Positions 44,526 to 52,720 of a DNA stretch of 64,000 nt are shown piece after piece. The DNA is from Candidatus Obscuribacter sp. (GTDB lineage: Bacteria; Cyanobacteriota; Vampirovibrionia; Obscuribacterales; Obscuribacteraceae). Numbering within the stretch: the first letter of the stretch is position 1; every line of letters starts with the position of its first letter. Below the pieces are notes generated by a model that saw only the letters and a list, made by a program, of their open reading frames with translations, did no database searches and was not told the origin of the DNA. Made by a program: the position numbers and the translations under genes. The DNA lies in the NCBI GenBank assembly GCA_021772095.1, contig JADYXR010000051.1, positions 1 through 64,000 of the forward strand, given 5' to 3'.

Positions 44526-45593
44526 TTACGTCTCCGCACTCGGTGTCGCAGAGATTCGCGCATCAATAGTTTTCGCATCCGCGAGTTTCACATCGAAGGC
44601 TCTGGGGTCGCTGACCATTAAATCAGTAGCGATTGCATCAAACGTTTTGCTCTCACTGTTCTTTGTCTCAGAAATTTTAGTCTCGAGCTTTTTCAAGTGA
44701 TCTAAAAAGAAGCGAGAATAGCTTGAGACCTGGCGATTCGGATAAGAAATTTGTTTCTCATGAAGATATTTGCGCACGTCTTTTAAACGAAAATGCGGAA
44801 CGGTCGGATAAGCGTGATGGACGGCATGGTAATTAAAATCGGCGGGAGACAAAAAGAATTTTTCGATCAGTGGTGGATTGAAATCGAAGAGCCGCTCAGA
44901 GTCAGGAGCTTCGTCATGGATACTGGCGTGTTCGAGAAAAGCGCGTAGTGAAACAAAAAATGCAGCAATCGTCACCAGTGGAACAAACCACAAAACAATG
45001 TACTCCCAAAATCGCCCGGCAAGCGCAAACGAACCAAGCAAAATCAGCTGCACCACTGCCACTCGCGCGTACTCACTGATCGTACTGGGACCGGACTTGA
45101 TCTTCTCGACTGGTGCGATTCGCGACTTACCGCGCAGTACAATCGGCACTAATGTTTCAGTCAGCAGAGAACCGAAAAAGCGTCCGCCGAAAAATTGAAA
45201 CAGCTGAGACGAACTGCCTCTGCGGCTGTTGTTGTAGGTCACCCAATCGGGATCGTTTGTGGTGTTGAAATATTTGTGATGGTCGAGATGCCGGAAGCGT
45301 TCATGAAAATACGGCATGCCGACCGGATAAGCGTAAAACCAGGCGCCGATAAGATCGTTAAGCCAGCGTTTTTTAAAACAAAGCATATGCCAGGCATCAT
45401 GCTGCAAATTAATCAGCCCGTGCTGTAACCCGGCGATCAGAAACATCGCCACCAGATACATCGGAATGCTCGGATAATTATGAGCAACTACGAAGATGCA
45501 GACGATTGCCACCCAGTGACCAGCAAAATCCAGTCCCGCCTTGACGGGCGAAAGCTTGCTGTACGATTTTAATTCTTGCGCGCCGGTCGTCAC
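44526..45593 (-). CDS. Membrane fatty acid desaturase/hydroxylase family protein A
   Basis: A 355-residue di-iron membrane desaturase-type protein. The three His boxes are complete: HDAWH (65-69), HLDHH (102-106) and HAVHH (256-260), with DPD following the second box, as in DesA/CrtR/CrtW-type enzymes. Four or so membrane helices surround them. It could desaturate or hydroxylate an acyl chain or another lipid. The C-terminal 40 residues are a Thr/Ser/Asp-rich repeat-like tail (KISETKNSESKTFDA). It is coupled to methyltransferase A. Confidence 0.85.
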   Translation of the reverse strand: MTTGAQELKSYSKLSPVKAGLDFAGHWVAIVCIFVVAHNYPSIPMYLVAMFLIAGLQHGLINLQHDAWHMLCFKKRWLNDLIGAWFYAYPVGMPYFHERFRHLDHHKYFNTTNDPDWVTYNNSRRGSSSQLFQFFGGRFFGSLLTETLVPIVLRGKSRIAPVEKIKSGPSTISEYARVAVVQLILLGSFALAGRFWEYIVLWFVPLVTIAAFFVSLRAFLEHASIHDEAPDSERLFDFNPPLIEKFFLSPADFNYHAVHHAYPTVPHFRLKDVRKYLHEKQISYPNRQVSSYSRFFLDHLKKLETKISETKNSESKTFDAIATDLMVSDPRAFDVKLADAKTIDARISATPSAET

Positions 45594-45900
45594 TAGTAAA
45601 TCACCTGCAGGCGCTCGATTTCAAAAGACATTGGATGCAACGGCAAATATGAAATCTAAAGCAGACCTGTTGTGATTCTACCCGAAATAAGGTTTCTGAT
45701 AACTTCTGCACTCTCAATGCGAAGTGGTATCACGGACTGCAAAACTATCTGGCGGCGAAGCTCGGAAGTGCCGTCCCTATATGATTCTGCGCGTAACCGA
45801 CCAGGGGCAGGCGAACCAACTTTACAGCCTTCGCCCTACCTTCTGTGCTTTGCAGAATGTGATAATCTGCATGAGAGTAGTCCCCTTCGGATTCGGATCG
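45594..45900. other. Divergent promoter region between desaturase A and methyltransferase B
   Basis: This 307-base gap separates divergent genes. A plus frame reaches back to 45724, but its 59 extra residues lack homology to the methyltransferase family, so I treat it as non-coding. No clear promoter consensus stands out. Confidence 0.4.
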
Positions 45901-46941
45901 ATGTCCTCAACCACTGATTTTTTCCCAACGACGAAGACGTCAAACATAGCGAAAGTGGCAGTTCCCAACTGCCCCGCTTGCGATTCGACTCAAAGAAAGC
46001 ATCTTTACGACGTTCGCGAGCACGAATACTCAAACACGACCGATGATGTTTTTCCGCTCCACGAATGCCTCGGTTGCGCCGCCTGGTACCTCGATCCGCG
46101 CCCGGCTGAATCGGCTCTCGGCATCATTTACCCACCCAATTATTACGCCTACGTTCTCGACGTTACAAAACCGGACGACATCCAAAAGAGTCGCGAGGGA
46201 CTGGTTAATCGAATCGCAAAGAAGTTTCAAAAGAAACGCTTGAAGCCGCTTGAAAAGTACACCACGCTGGATTCCAACACGCGCTGGCTCGACATCGGCT
46301 GCAGCAACGGCAATGTGCTGGAATGGCTGAAAGATGTTTATGGCTTCTCCGGCGTCGGTCTCGACCTCTCTGAGCGCGCCGTCAACTTCTGCCGCGAGCG
46401 AGGTTTTCAGGCATACGTCAGCCGTTTCGAGGAATTTCAGCTGCCGCCCGGCGAAGAAAAATTCGACGTTGTCTTAAGCTCACACGTTATCGAGCACGTC
46501 GCGTCGCCAAAAGAATACATGGAAAAAGCCTACGAACTGCTCAAACCAGGCGGTCTGTGCGTGTTCATCACACCAAACATCGACACCTGGGAGGCACGCC
46601 TCTTCGGAAAACACTGGGGCGGTCTGCACGTGCCGCGACACTGGACCATGCTCGACGAGAAAAGCTCCCGCTCACTGGGCGAACGCAGCGGTTTCGAATT
46701 TCTGGAAGCAGCGTATTCCAACAATCCGACATTTTGGGTTTGGACATTTCATTCAATGCTGGAGCCAATTCTCGGACGCAACTTCGTCGATTTCTTCCTG
46801 CCATCGGATCATCGATTCGTCAACAATCGTCTGACGACGGTCGGCAGGCTCGGCTTCTTCACCTTCTGGGACATCGCCAACACGATCTTCACGGGCAAAT
46901 CCGCAAACATGATGTGCATTTTTCGCAAACCCCTTAAGTAG
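45901..46941 (+). CDS. Zinc-binding SAM methyltransferase B
   Basis: A 346-residue methyltransferase, close kin of methyltransferases A and C. It has CPAC and CLGC zinc pairs, DPRPAESALGIIYPPNYYAY, the SAM motif WLDIGCSNGNVLEWL, LSSHVIEHVASP and KHWGGLHVPRHWTML. I chose ATG 45901 (MSSTTDFF) because the family homology starts just after it; the frame extends upstream. It runs in the same direction as the desaturase B and GT-C paralog 5 genes. Confidence 0.83.
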   Translation: MSSTTDFFPTTKTSNIAKVAVPNCPACDSTQRKHLYDVREHEYSNTTDDVFPLHECLGCAAWYLDPRPAESALGIIYPPNYYAYVLDVTKPDDIQKSREGLVNRIAKKFQKKRLKPLEKYTTLDSNTRWLDIGCSNGNVLEWLKDVYGFSGVGLDLSERAVNFCRERGFQAYVSRFEEFQLPPGEEKFDVVLSSHVIEHVASPKEYMEKAYELLKPGGLCVFITPNIDTWEARLFGKHWGGLHVPRHWTMLDEKSSRSLGERSGFEFLEAAYSNNPTFWVWTFHSMLEPILGRNFVDFFLPSDHRFVNNRLTTVGRLGFFTFWDIANTIFTGKSANMMCIFRKPLK

Positions 46942-47075
46942 TGCCCCCGCCGCTTTCCGAGCTTTTGGAAAAATGTCGATCACAAATTGAAAAAATCAGG
47001 TAGTCAGTCTATCTGTTGAGGCATATAGAAAAGAATAGGTCATATTTTTGGCAATAGATAGAACAAAACGCTGGC

Positions 47076-47230
47076 AATGATTTGATTACTCGGGCAAAAC
47101 TTAGCAACGATTACTCAGACAAACTTAGCAACAATTACTAGTTCGAAACTTTGACCCCGACCTGGACCGAGACGCAGACACGATTTACTAAGACCGAAAC
47201 TTTGGCGATGATTTTACTAGGACCGAAACA
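47076..47230. repeat. Degenerate 28-base repeat array abutting a start codon
   Basis: Five or six diverged copies of a unit of about 28 bases, with recurring blocks such as CTTAGCAACGATTACT, CGATTTACTAAGACCGAAA and GATTTTACTAGGACCGAAA. The last copy ends at base 47230, directly against the ATG of desaturase B; its AGGA is the only ribosome-site candidate. Remaining bases 46942-47075 show no gene. Confidence 0.6.
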
Positions 47231-48214
47231 ATGGTAGGTTTGCAAAACACGAGCGATAAGCCGCACTCTGAATCACTGCGCCATCTCAGCGGTGCTTCCG
47301 ATGTTCGCGGATTGTTTGATGTCGTCAGACATTACGGCACCATCGCCGCTCTGATTTGGATTGCTTGCACACTCAACAATCCGTTGGTTTCCATCGCGGC
47401 ATTTATTGTGATCGGCGCTTTGCAGCATGGAATGTCATCCTTGCAGCACGAAGCCTGGCATTACTTATGTTTCCGTTCGCACAAAGTAAACGACTTTTTC
47501 GGCGCCTGGTTTTACGCTTACCCTCTGGGCGGTTTCTTCTACTTCAATCAAGTTCGGCATCGCGGTCACCATGCCTATTTCGGCAGTGCCAAAGATCCTG
47601 ATCGCGAAACTTATATCAACGTCGAACGCGACACACCACAACGATTCGTCTCATACTTCATTGGGTTACTTTTTGGTAAATTTCTCCTGGTGAAACTAGC
47701 GCAAGTTTTTAGCCCGAAAAAACAAGAACTTCCAGGCCTGGACTTGAAATCGCGCAACATGCCCAACACTAAGATTGAGCTCGTATGCGTTGCAATCGCT
47801 CAATTTATTCTGATGGCGATCTTCACACTTGCAGGAAATTTTTGGAATTACTGGTTGTTCTGGTTTCTGCCGCTTGTTACCGTCGCACCATTTCTTGAAG
47901 TCTATCGACAGTTTATCGAGCACGCCAATCCTTACAGCGACGACATTCCAAGCAATGATCGTTTGTTCGATTTCGATGCCAATATTTGGGAACGCTTTTT
48001 CATCGCACCAATTCATTTTCATCTGCATGCACTTCATCACTCGTTTCCAAAAATTCCGCACTATCGTTTGAAACAAGCTAAAAAAGAAGCGCTGGCGAAA
48101 GGACTAAACTACACACGCACTGAGCGAAAAGGCTACATCGCCTGCTTAGTCGAACACATGCGCGGATTGGAGAAAAAATTGCTGGAGGAACAGGCTCCAA
48201 CAATTTCGGGCTAA
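47231..48214 (+). CDS. Membrane fatty acid desaturase/hydroxylase family protein B
   Basis: A 327-residue di-iron membrane enzyme, clear paralog of desaturase A (GALQHGMSSLQHEAWHYLCF aligns with its GLQHGLINLQHDAWHMLCF). His boxes: HEAWH (73-77), HRGHH (110-114) and HALHH (266-270), with DPD after the second. About four membrane helices. Its gene follows a degenerate repeat array and precedes GT-C paralog 5 by six bases, so the two are probably one transcript. Confidence 0.85.
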   Translation: MVGLQNTSDKPHSESLRHLSGASDVRGLFDVVRHYGTIAALIWIACTLNNPLVSIAAFIVIGALQHGMSSLQHEAWHYLCFRSHKVNDFFGAWFYAYPLGGFFYFNQVRHRGHHAYFGSAKDPDRETYINVERDTPQRFVSYFIGLLFGKFLLVKLAQVFSPKKQELPGLDLKSRNMPNTKIELVCVAIAQFILMAIFTLAGNFWNYWLFWFLPLVTVAPFLEVYRQFIEHANPYSDDIPSNDRLFDFDANIWERFFIAPIHFHLHALHHSFPKIPHYRLKQAKKEALAKGLNYTRTERKGYIACLVEHMRGLEKKLLEEQAPTISG

Positions 48215-48220
48215 GATCCC

Positions 48221-49984
48221 ATGAGCAAAGACAATCTTTTAGAAAGCCGCGATGGAAATTTCGGATCTTATAAACTAGTATCCTGCTTCGTGGTGCTGGC
48301 TCTCTGTATCGCTTTCATCCAAATCGTCGCCTGGCGAGATTACGTTGGATGGGACGCTGTTCAATATTTAGAAATCGCCGATCAGATTCTAGCTGGCAAC
48401 TGGAACGAACTCTTTCGCTCGTACTGGAGTCCACTTTTTCCATTGCTTTTAGCACTGGTTAAAGCATTTGCCGGCAAAGGTTTCGATGAGTTGGTCATCC
48501 TCAATTGGGTAACCTATTTCAGTTACGTTTTCACAACGATTGCATTTGTTTTCTTTGCCCGCAATTTGTTTGACGTGCAAAAACAGTTGCTCAAAAATGA
48601 ACCAAAAGAGTTTCTTTCATTGTCGCCGACGCAGCTTACTATCGGCGTTTACATCTCATTTCTTTACTCCACATTGGCAGCCACGGAGCTATCCTGGAAG
48701 ACACCAGACATCTTGGGTTCTGGAATTTGTTTACTCACTCTGGCGCAATGCTTAGCATTGCTAGCTGGTCGCTCAACATTACCGACCTGTGTCTCTACCG
48801 GCTTTTTCATGGCGCTTTGCTGTTGGGCAAAAAATTTGCACATCGGTTTCGTACTAATTCTTTCAGCAATGCTTGTGATAGAACGGAAAAGAAACAATCT
48901 GTCGTGGCAAAAACTCGGAATTCTTCTGGGCACTTTCGCAATCTGCTTAGGTGCACTGATAGTGCCACTCTCAGCCCAAACAGGAAGATTCACATACAGC
49001 GACGTCACGCACATTGGCAGATCGTGGTGCCAAAGTTTCGGTTACGTCGAGATTGTCCATGCTCGATCAGAGACGTTTAAACATCCGACCAGAATTCTCG
49101 TCGATCAGCCCCGGTTCTACGAATTCGCGACACCATTTGATGTCACCTATCCTCCGTTTTACGCACCACAATATTGGTACGACGGTGTTGAGTATCAATA
49201 CCAATTCGTTCCGAAGACTTATTTTCCAGTTTTGTTTTCAAAATTACAAAAGATATTCTGGGTGCTTTTCGGAGTGATGATGTTCGTAACCGCAGCCTGT
49301 GCAATCACTGCCAGAGGCAGCCCTTTCTCTGGCGAGCGCTTACTAAAATATTCCACCGCTTGGGTGCCGGCGTTTGCAGCAATCTCAGCATGTATCATTT
49401 TGGCCGATTACCAGGGGCGATACTTCACCAGTCCACTGATTGCGTTATTGTGCTTTTACCTGGCATGCCTGCGCGTGCCGGATACCATGAGCGCTCGCAG
49501 GGGCTTAAATGCGAGTTTCGCAATTCTGATGATCTGGTTATCCGGAAGTTTATTCGCAAAGACATTTATCCACTTTTACTTTGCCTGCCCAAGCTTCGCA
49601 CACGCATTTATGGACATGGCTAAAACAAAAGGTCCGCCGTCACCGCCGGAATCGCCGCACCTGACAATGATTGGAGGCTTGCGGAACGCGGGCCTGAAAC
49701 CTGGAGATCGAGTGGCACGGATCGTGCGTCTCGGTGCAGGAGACGCAGAAATTTATTGGGCAAAAGCAGCAGGCTTGAAAATTGTAAGCGAGTCAATCGA
49801 TGTCGAGGGTTTCTGGAAATGCGATGCTGCGAAACGTCAACTCGCTTATGAGAAGCTGAAAGAGCTGGGAGTGAAGGCGATAGTGCAAGACTGGGCATCA
49901 GGTTTTCCAGATTATCCGGTTCCGTCAGACCCGGGCTGGACGATTTTACCCGGCACCAAAAGTTACATTTACATGCTTGATTGA
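48221..49984 (+). CDS. GT-C-like membrane protein, paralog 5
   Basis: A 587-residue member of the local GT-C-like family: GWDAVQYLEIADQIL, SYWSPLFPLLLALV, about eleven helices, then PGDRVARIVRLGAGDAEIYWAK and WTILPGTKSYIYMLD. It is most similar to paralog 3 (both have RVARI and SxSxDxExFxK-like stretches near the C-terminus). It lies six bases after desaturase B. Predicted polyprenyl-phosphate-sugar dependent glycosyltransferase; acceptor unknown. Confidence 0.77.
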   Translation: MSKDNLLESRDGNFGSYKLVSCFVVLALCIAFIQIVAWRDYVGWDAVQYLEIADQILAGNWNELFRSYWSPLFPLLLALVKAFAGKGFDELVILNWVTYFSYVFTTIAFVFFARNLFDVQKQLLKNEPKEFLSLSPTQLTIGVYISFLYSTLAATELSWKTPDILGSGICLLTLAQCLALLAGRSTLPTCVSTGFFMALCCWAKNLHIGFVLILSAMLVIERKRNNLSWQKLGILLGTFAICLGALIVPLSAQTGRFTYSDVTHIGRSWCQSFGYVEIVHARSETFKHPTRILVDQPRFYEFATPFDVTYPPFYAPQYWYDGVEYQYQFVPKTYFPVLFSKLQKIFWVLFGVMMFVTAACAITARGSPFSGERLLKYSTAWVPAFAAISACIILADYQGRYFTSPLIALLCFYLACLRVPDTMSARRGLNASFAILMIWLSGSLFAKTFIHFYFACPSFAHAFMDMAKTKGPPSPPESPHLTMIGGLRNAGLKPGDRVARIVRLGAGDAEIYWAKAAGLKIVSESIDVEGFWKCDAAKRQLAYEKLKELGVKAIVQDWASGFPDYPVPSDPGWTILPGTKSYIYMLD

Positions 49985-50104
49985 GTGAGCTTGATATATG
50001 CTGGATTACACAAACCTTCTCGATCACTTAGTCGCACGCGATAAATGTTGCTACTATGTGAGCACCAGGCGGTCGGTCGGCGATGACATTACTAGAGGAA
50101 TCAC

Positions 50105-50800
50105 ATGAGTCTTAAGGAGGAAGAATCGCACACCAGCGATTCTACTTTCTACGAGCATCAAGATAAGTATTCGTTTGTGCAACGAATCATCGGACAGGCA
50201 CGCCAGGAAATGTTCGACCACTTCATGGAAGTCGCCAGGCCGACTGCCGACACAGCCGTCCTCGACGTCGGCGTGACGTCATATCGACGCCACGATACGA
50301 ATTCGTTTGAAAAGATGTATCCATATCCCGCACAGATTACGGCTCTCGGAACTGACGATGCGTCCTTCCTGGAGCAGGATTTCCCTGGATTGAAGTTCGT
50401 CAAAGCAAATGGATTGAACATGCCGTTTGCCGACAAACAATTCGATTTAGCAACTAGTTGGGCGACTGTTGAGCACGTCGGCAGTTATGATAATCAACGC
50501 AAATTCGTGAAAGAAATCATGCGCGTCAGTCGCAGATGTTTAATCACAACACCGAATCGCTGGTATCCAATCGAGTTCCACACAGTCCTGCCATTGCTGC
50601 ATTGGCTGCCGCCCGCGCAATTTCGAAATATTCTGCGCCTGCTCAAAATGGAATCGCTGGCGTCAGAAGAGAATTTGAATTTGCTCGGCGAAAAAGAATT
50701 CATGGATCTCCTGCCACCCGGCGTTAAGTGCACAACCTTGCATCACCGCTTGTTCGGCTCGATATCAAATTTGTTGTTCTATCTCGAAGACTACAATTGA
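50105..50800 (+). CDS. SAM-dependent methyltransferase D
   Basis: A 231-residue class I methyltransferase without the N-terminal zinc pairs of the other three. The SAM site is weaker: VLDVGVTSYRRHDTNSFEK, which inserts extra residues and lacks the usual GxGxG, then LNMPFADKQFDLATSWATVEHVGS. The C-terminus has TTPNRWYPIEFHT and LPLLHWLPPAQFR, seen in methyltransferases of glycan clusters. It begins at ATG 50105 and is convergent with the toxin-antitoxin module. Confidence 0.78.
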   Translation: MSLKEEESHTSDSTFYEHQDKYSFVQRIIGQARQEMFDHFMEVARPTADTAVLDVGVTSYRRHDTNSFEKMYPYPAQITALGTDDASFLEQDFPGLKFVKANGLNMPFADKQFDLATSWATVEHVGSYDNQRKFVKEIMRVSRRCLITTPNRWYPIEFHTVLPLLHWLPPAQFRNILRLLKMESLASEENLNLLGEKEFMDLLPPGVKCTTLHHRLFGSISNLLFYLEDYN

Positions 50801-50883
50801 ACCATGACAAATCAATGGTCGACTCGTTTGAAAGGCATTCTGGAAACGCCACCGCATTCGGTGACCATAATTTCAAGTTTTTG

Positions 50884-51336
50884 CTACACCAAGACATCAA
50901 GCCCTTTACGGTTGACCAGATCCAATAACTTCATTGCGACGTTACTAGGCTTCTTTGCACCTGTTTCCCACTTTTGCAGTGAGGACGGAGTTATGTTCAT
51001 AAAGTTCGCAAAGACCGCCTGACTAACTTGGCACCGACTTCGTATCGCTTTTATCTCTTTGGACGAAAAAGTTGGAACCTCGGGTAAGCATAATGCATCG
51101 AACTCGCGCATTGTTGTTTGACTAATCGCTCCAATGGAATGAAGACCCATAGCGGTTTCGTGAACTGATTGGAGAATGCTGCCTTCTTTGGGCGACGTTT
51201 TCTTTGAACCAGTTTTCGTGGTGGTTCTTCCTGACGACTTAGAAGCAGAGGCAGCAGTTTGTGAAGAAGTGGCCAACTTGCTCGCATATTTTTTTTGTGA
51301 ATTAGCTACACTCTCTTCGATTTTTTTAATTGCCAT
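50884..51336 (-). CDS. HigA-type antitoxin with XRE helix-turn-helix
   Basis: A 150-residue antitoxin/repressor. The C-terminal HTH (IKAIRSRCQVSQAVFANFMN, then ITPSSLQKWETGAKKPSNVAMKLLDL) is the XRE type found next to RelE/HigB toxins, preceded by the conserved SVHETAMGLHSIGAISQTTMREFDALCL segment. The first 55 residues are an unusual Ser/Thr/Lys-rich extension. The ATG lies inside the toxin gene end (11-base overlap), so the pair is co-translated. It should bind the palindrome at 51717-51731 and repress its own operon. Confidence 0.88.
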   Translation of the reverse strand: MAIKKIEESVANSQKKYASKLATSSQTAASASKSSGRTTTKTGSKKTSPKEGSILQSVHETAMGLHSIGAISQTTMREFDALCLPEVPTFSSKEIKAIRSRCQVSQAVFANFMNITPSSLQKWETGAKKPSNVAMKLLDLVNRKGLDVLV

Positions 51337-51706
51337 CGTATGGAATCTCCTTTAACTCCTTCTGCTTTAACGCTTCCTCTAGTTGTTTGTCGGTTAACTC
51401 CAACAACGCTTTGCTCAATTTTTTGAGCGCATCAAGCTCCTTTCCCGCGATGTTTGCTTTTTCATTTTTGGCGAAGATGTGTATGCAGAAAACTTTGGCA
51501 GTCGAGCTTTTGTAAACCAGGATGGTTCTCAATCCCCCGCTCTTTCCCTTGCCTCCAATAGCCACCCGCTTTTTGAAAAGATTGCTTCCAAGCGCGTTTC
51601 CCGTTAGTCCGGATGCAACTTCACGAATTGCCTTAATTAAGTCGTCATCAACTAAGCCCTGAACCGCGGCGTTCCTATAGAAGCTTTTGGTTTGTAGTAC
51701 ACGCAT
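51326..51706 (-). CDS. RelE/HigB-type toxin
   Basis: A 126-residue type II toxin of the RelE/HigB group, which cleaves mRNA on the ribosome. Diagnostic stretches are KKRVAIGGKGKSGGLRTILVY and FAKNEKANIAGKELDALKKLS, with the family C-terminal region LTDKQLEEALKQ. The toxin gene precedes the antitoxin, the HigBA order. The ATG is preceded by almost no leader (see the promoter entry), suggesting leaderless translation. Confidence 0.88.
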   Translation of the reverse strand: MRVLQTKSFYRNAAVQGLVDDDLIKAIREVASGLTGNALGSNLFKKRVAIGGKGKSGGLRTILVYKSSTAKVFCIHIFAKNEKANIAGKELDALKKLSKALLELTDKQLEEALKQKELKEIPYDGN

Positions 51707-51712
51707 ATGCCA

Positions 51713-51741
51713 ACTATAGCACTAAGTGCTACGTTTAACAA
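51713..51741 (-). promoter_or_regulatory. Promoter of the toxin-antitoxin operon
   Basis: On the minus strand TTGTTA (51741-51736), a 17-base spacer and TATAGT (51718-51713, with an upstream TG making an extended -10). Only six bases separate the -10 from the toxin ATG, so the mRNA would begin at or next to the start codon. Confidence 0.7.
51717..51731. promoter_or_regulatory. Palindromic operator of the toxin-antitoxin operon
   Basis: TAGCACTAAGTGCTA is a perfect 7-1-7 palindrome that covers part of the promoter spacer and overlaps the -10. It is the expected binding site for the HigA-type antitoxin and would block RNA polymerase when bound. Confidence 0.7.
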
Positions 51742-51760
51742 CGGAGTAAGTTCAGTTTCT

Positions 51761-52720
51761 CTACGGCCGCTGCGCGACTACCTGCATGTTCGAAGTGCGA
51801 GAGCCTAGCTTCGCTCGGACAAGATCGAATCCAGTGAAGATGCACAGAAGAGGCACGTTCTGGAACGGGTTGAGCCAATTAGCAAGTAGTTTTGATTTCA
51901 GCTTATCTTTTGCAAAGTGATGCAGCGAATAAATCCAAAACGTGTGAGCAGGTAGATACTTGATGGACTTTACGGTCAGCCCATTTGCCTGGACCATGTT
52001 ACTGAGATTGTCCTGGTTGAACAGATTCCAGTGGCGCGGGAAGTGATAGCCGCCCCAATAGCGGCGGCGAAAAAGACTAACGTCCAGGCTGCGTGTATTT
52101 GGTGTTTCAATCACGAGGATGCCACCACTTTTTAGCAGACGGCTGAGCACTGCCACCATTTTGGCCGGGTCTTCCACGTGCTCGATAACCTGCAAAAGAA
52201 CAATCAAGTCAAATTGCCCGACCGGCAAATCCGGCTCGACGTCTTCAATTCGGCCGCATAAACCATTAAATCCTTGAGACTTCAAATGATCGATGCATTC
52301 GGTGCTCATCTCGACGCCGTACAATTTTTCCTTCGCAACACCGAGTTGCGATAGCATTTCCAGATAGCGGCCATTTCCGCAACCGACATCGAGAAACTGA
52401 AGAGCGTCTTTGCCAGCCAGTTTCAACCAGCTTTTTACTTTAGCTCGGTCCAGTTTATCTTTAGCGAATCGCGCGACTGGGCTGATCACGTCATCATAGT
52501 TATACGAATAATAATTCGGCGGATAGATCACACCAAGTTCTGCGCTACTCGGTCGCGGATTGAGATAGACGTTTTCGCAGTCGACGCATTCGACCATTTG
52601 AAATTCAACTTCACTGGTACTGTATTCGAAATCTTGTCCGCTGGCGTATGGCTTTGATTGCGTCGAATGGCAGACGCCGCAAGACACCGTCTCCATCTGC
52701 ATCTTGCTACCCGAAATCAA
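51761..52720 (-). CDS. Zinc-binding SAM methyltransferase C
   Basis: A 319-residue paralog of methyltransferases A and B: zinc pairs CGVC and CVDC, LNPRPSSAELGVIYPPNYYSY, SAM motif FLDVGCGNGRYLEML, LQVIEHVEDP and RYWGGYHFPRHWNLF. The ATG overlaps the stop of desaturase C (ATGA), repeating the desaturase-methyltransferase order seen for the A pair. The two are translationally coupled. Confidence 0.86.
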   Translation of the reverse strand: MISGSKMQMETVSCGVCHSTQSKPYASGQDFEYSTSEVEFQMVECVDCENVYLNPRPSSAELGVIYPPNYYSYNYDDVISPVARFAKDKLDRAKVKSWLKLAGKDALQFLDVGCGNGRYLEMLSQLGVAKEKLYGVEMSTECIDHLKSQGFNGLCGRIEDVEPDLPVGQFDLIVLLQVIEHVEDPAKMVAVLSRLLKSGGILVIETPNTRSLDVSLFRRRYWGGYHFPRHWNLFNQDNLSNMVQANGLTVKSIKYLPAHTFWIYSLHHFAKDKLKSKLLANWLNPFQNVPLLCIFTGFDLVRAKLGSRTSNMQVVAQRP

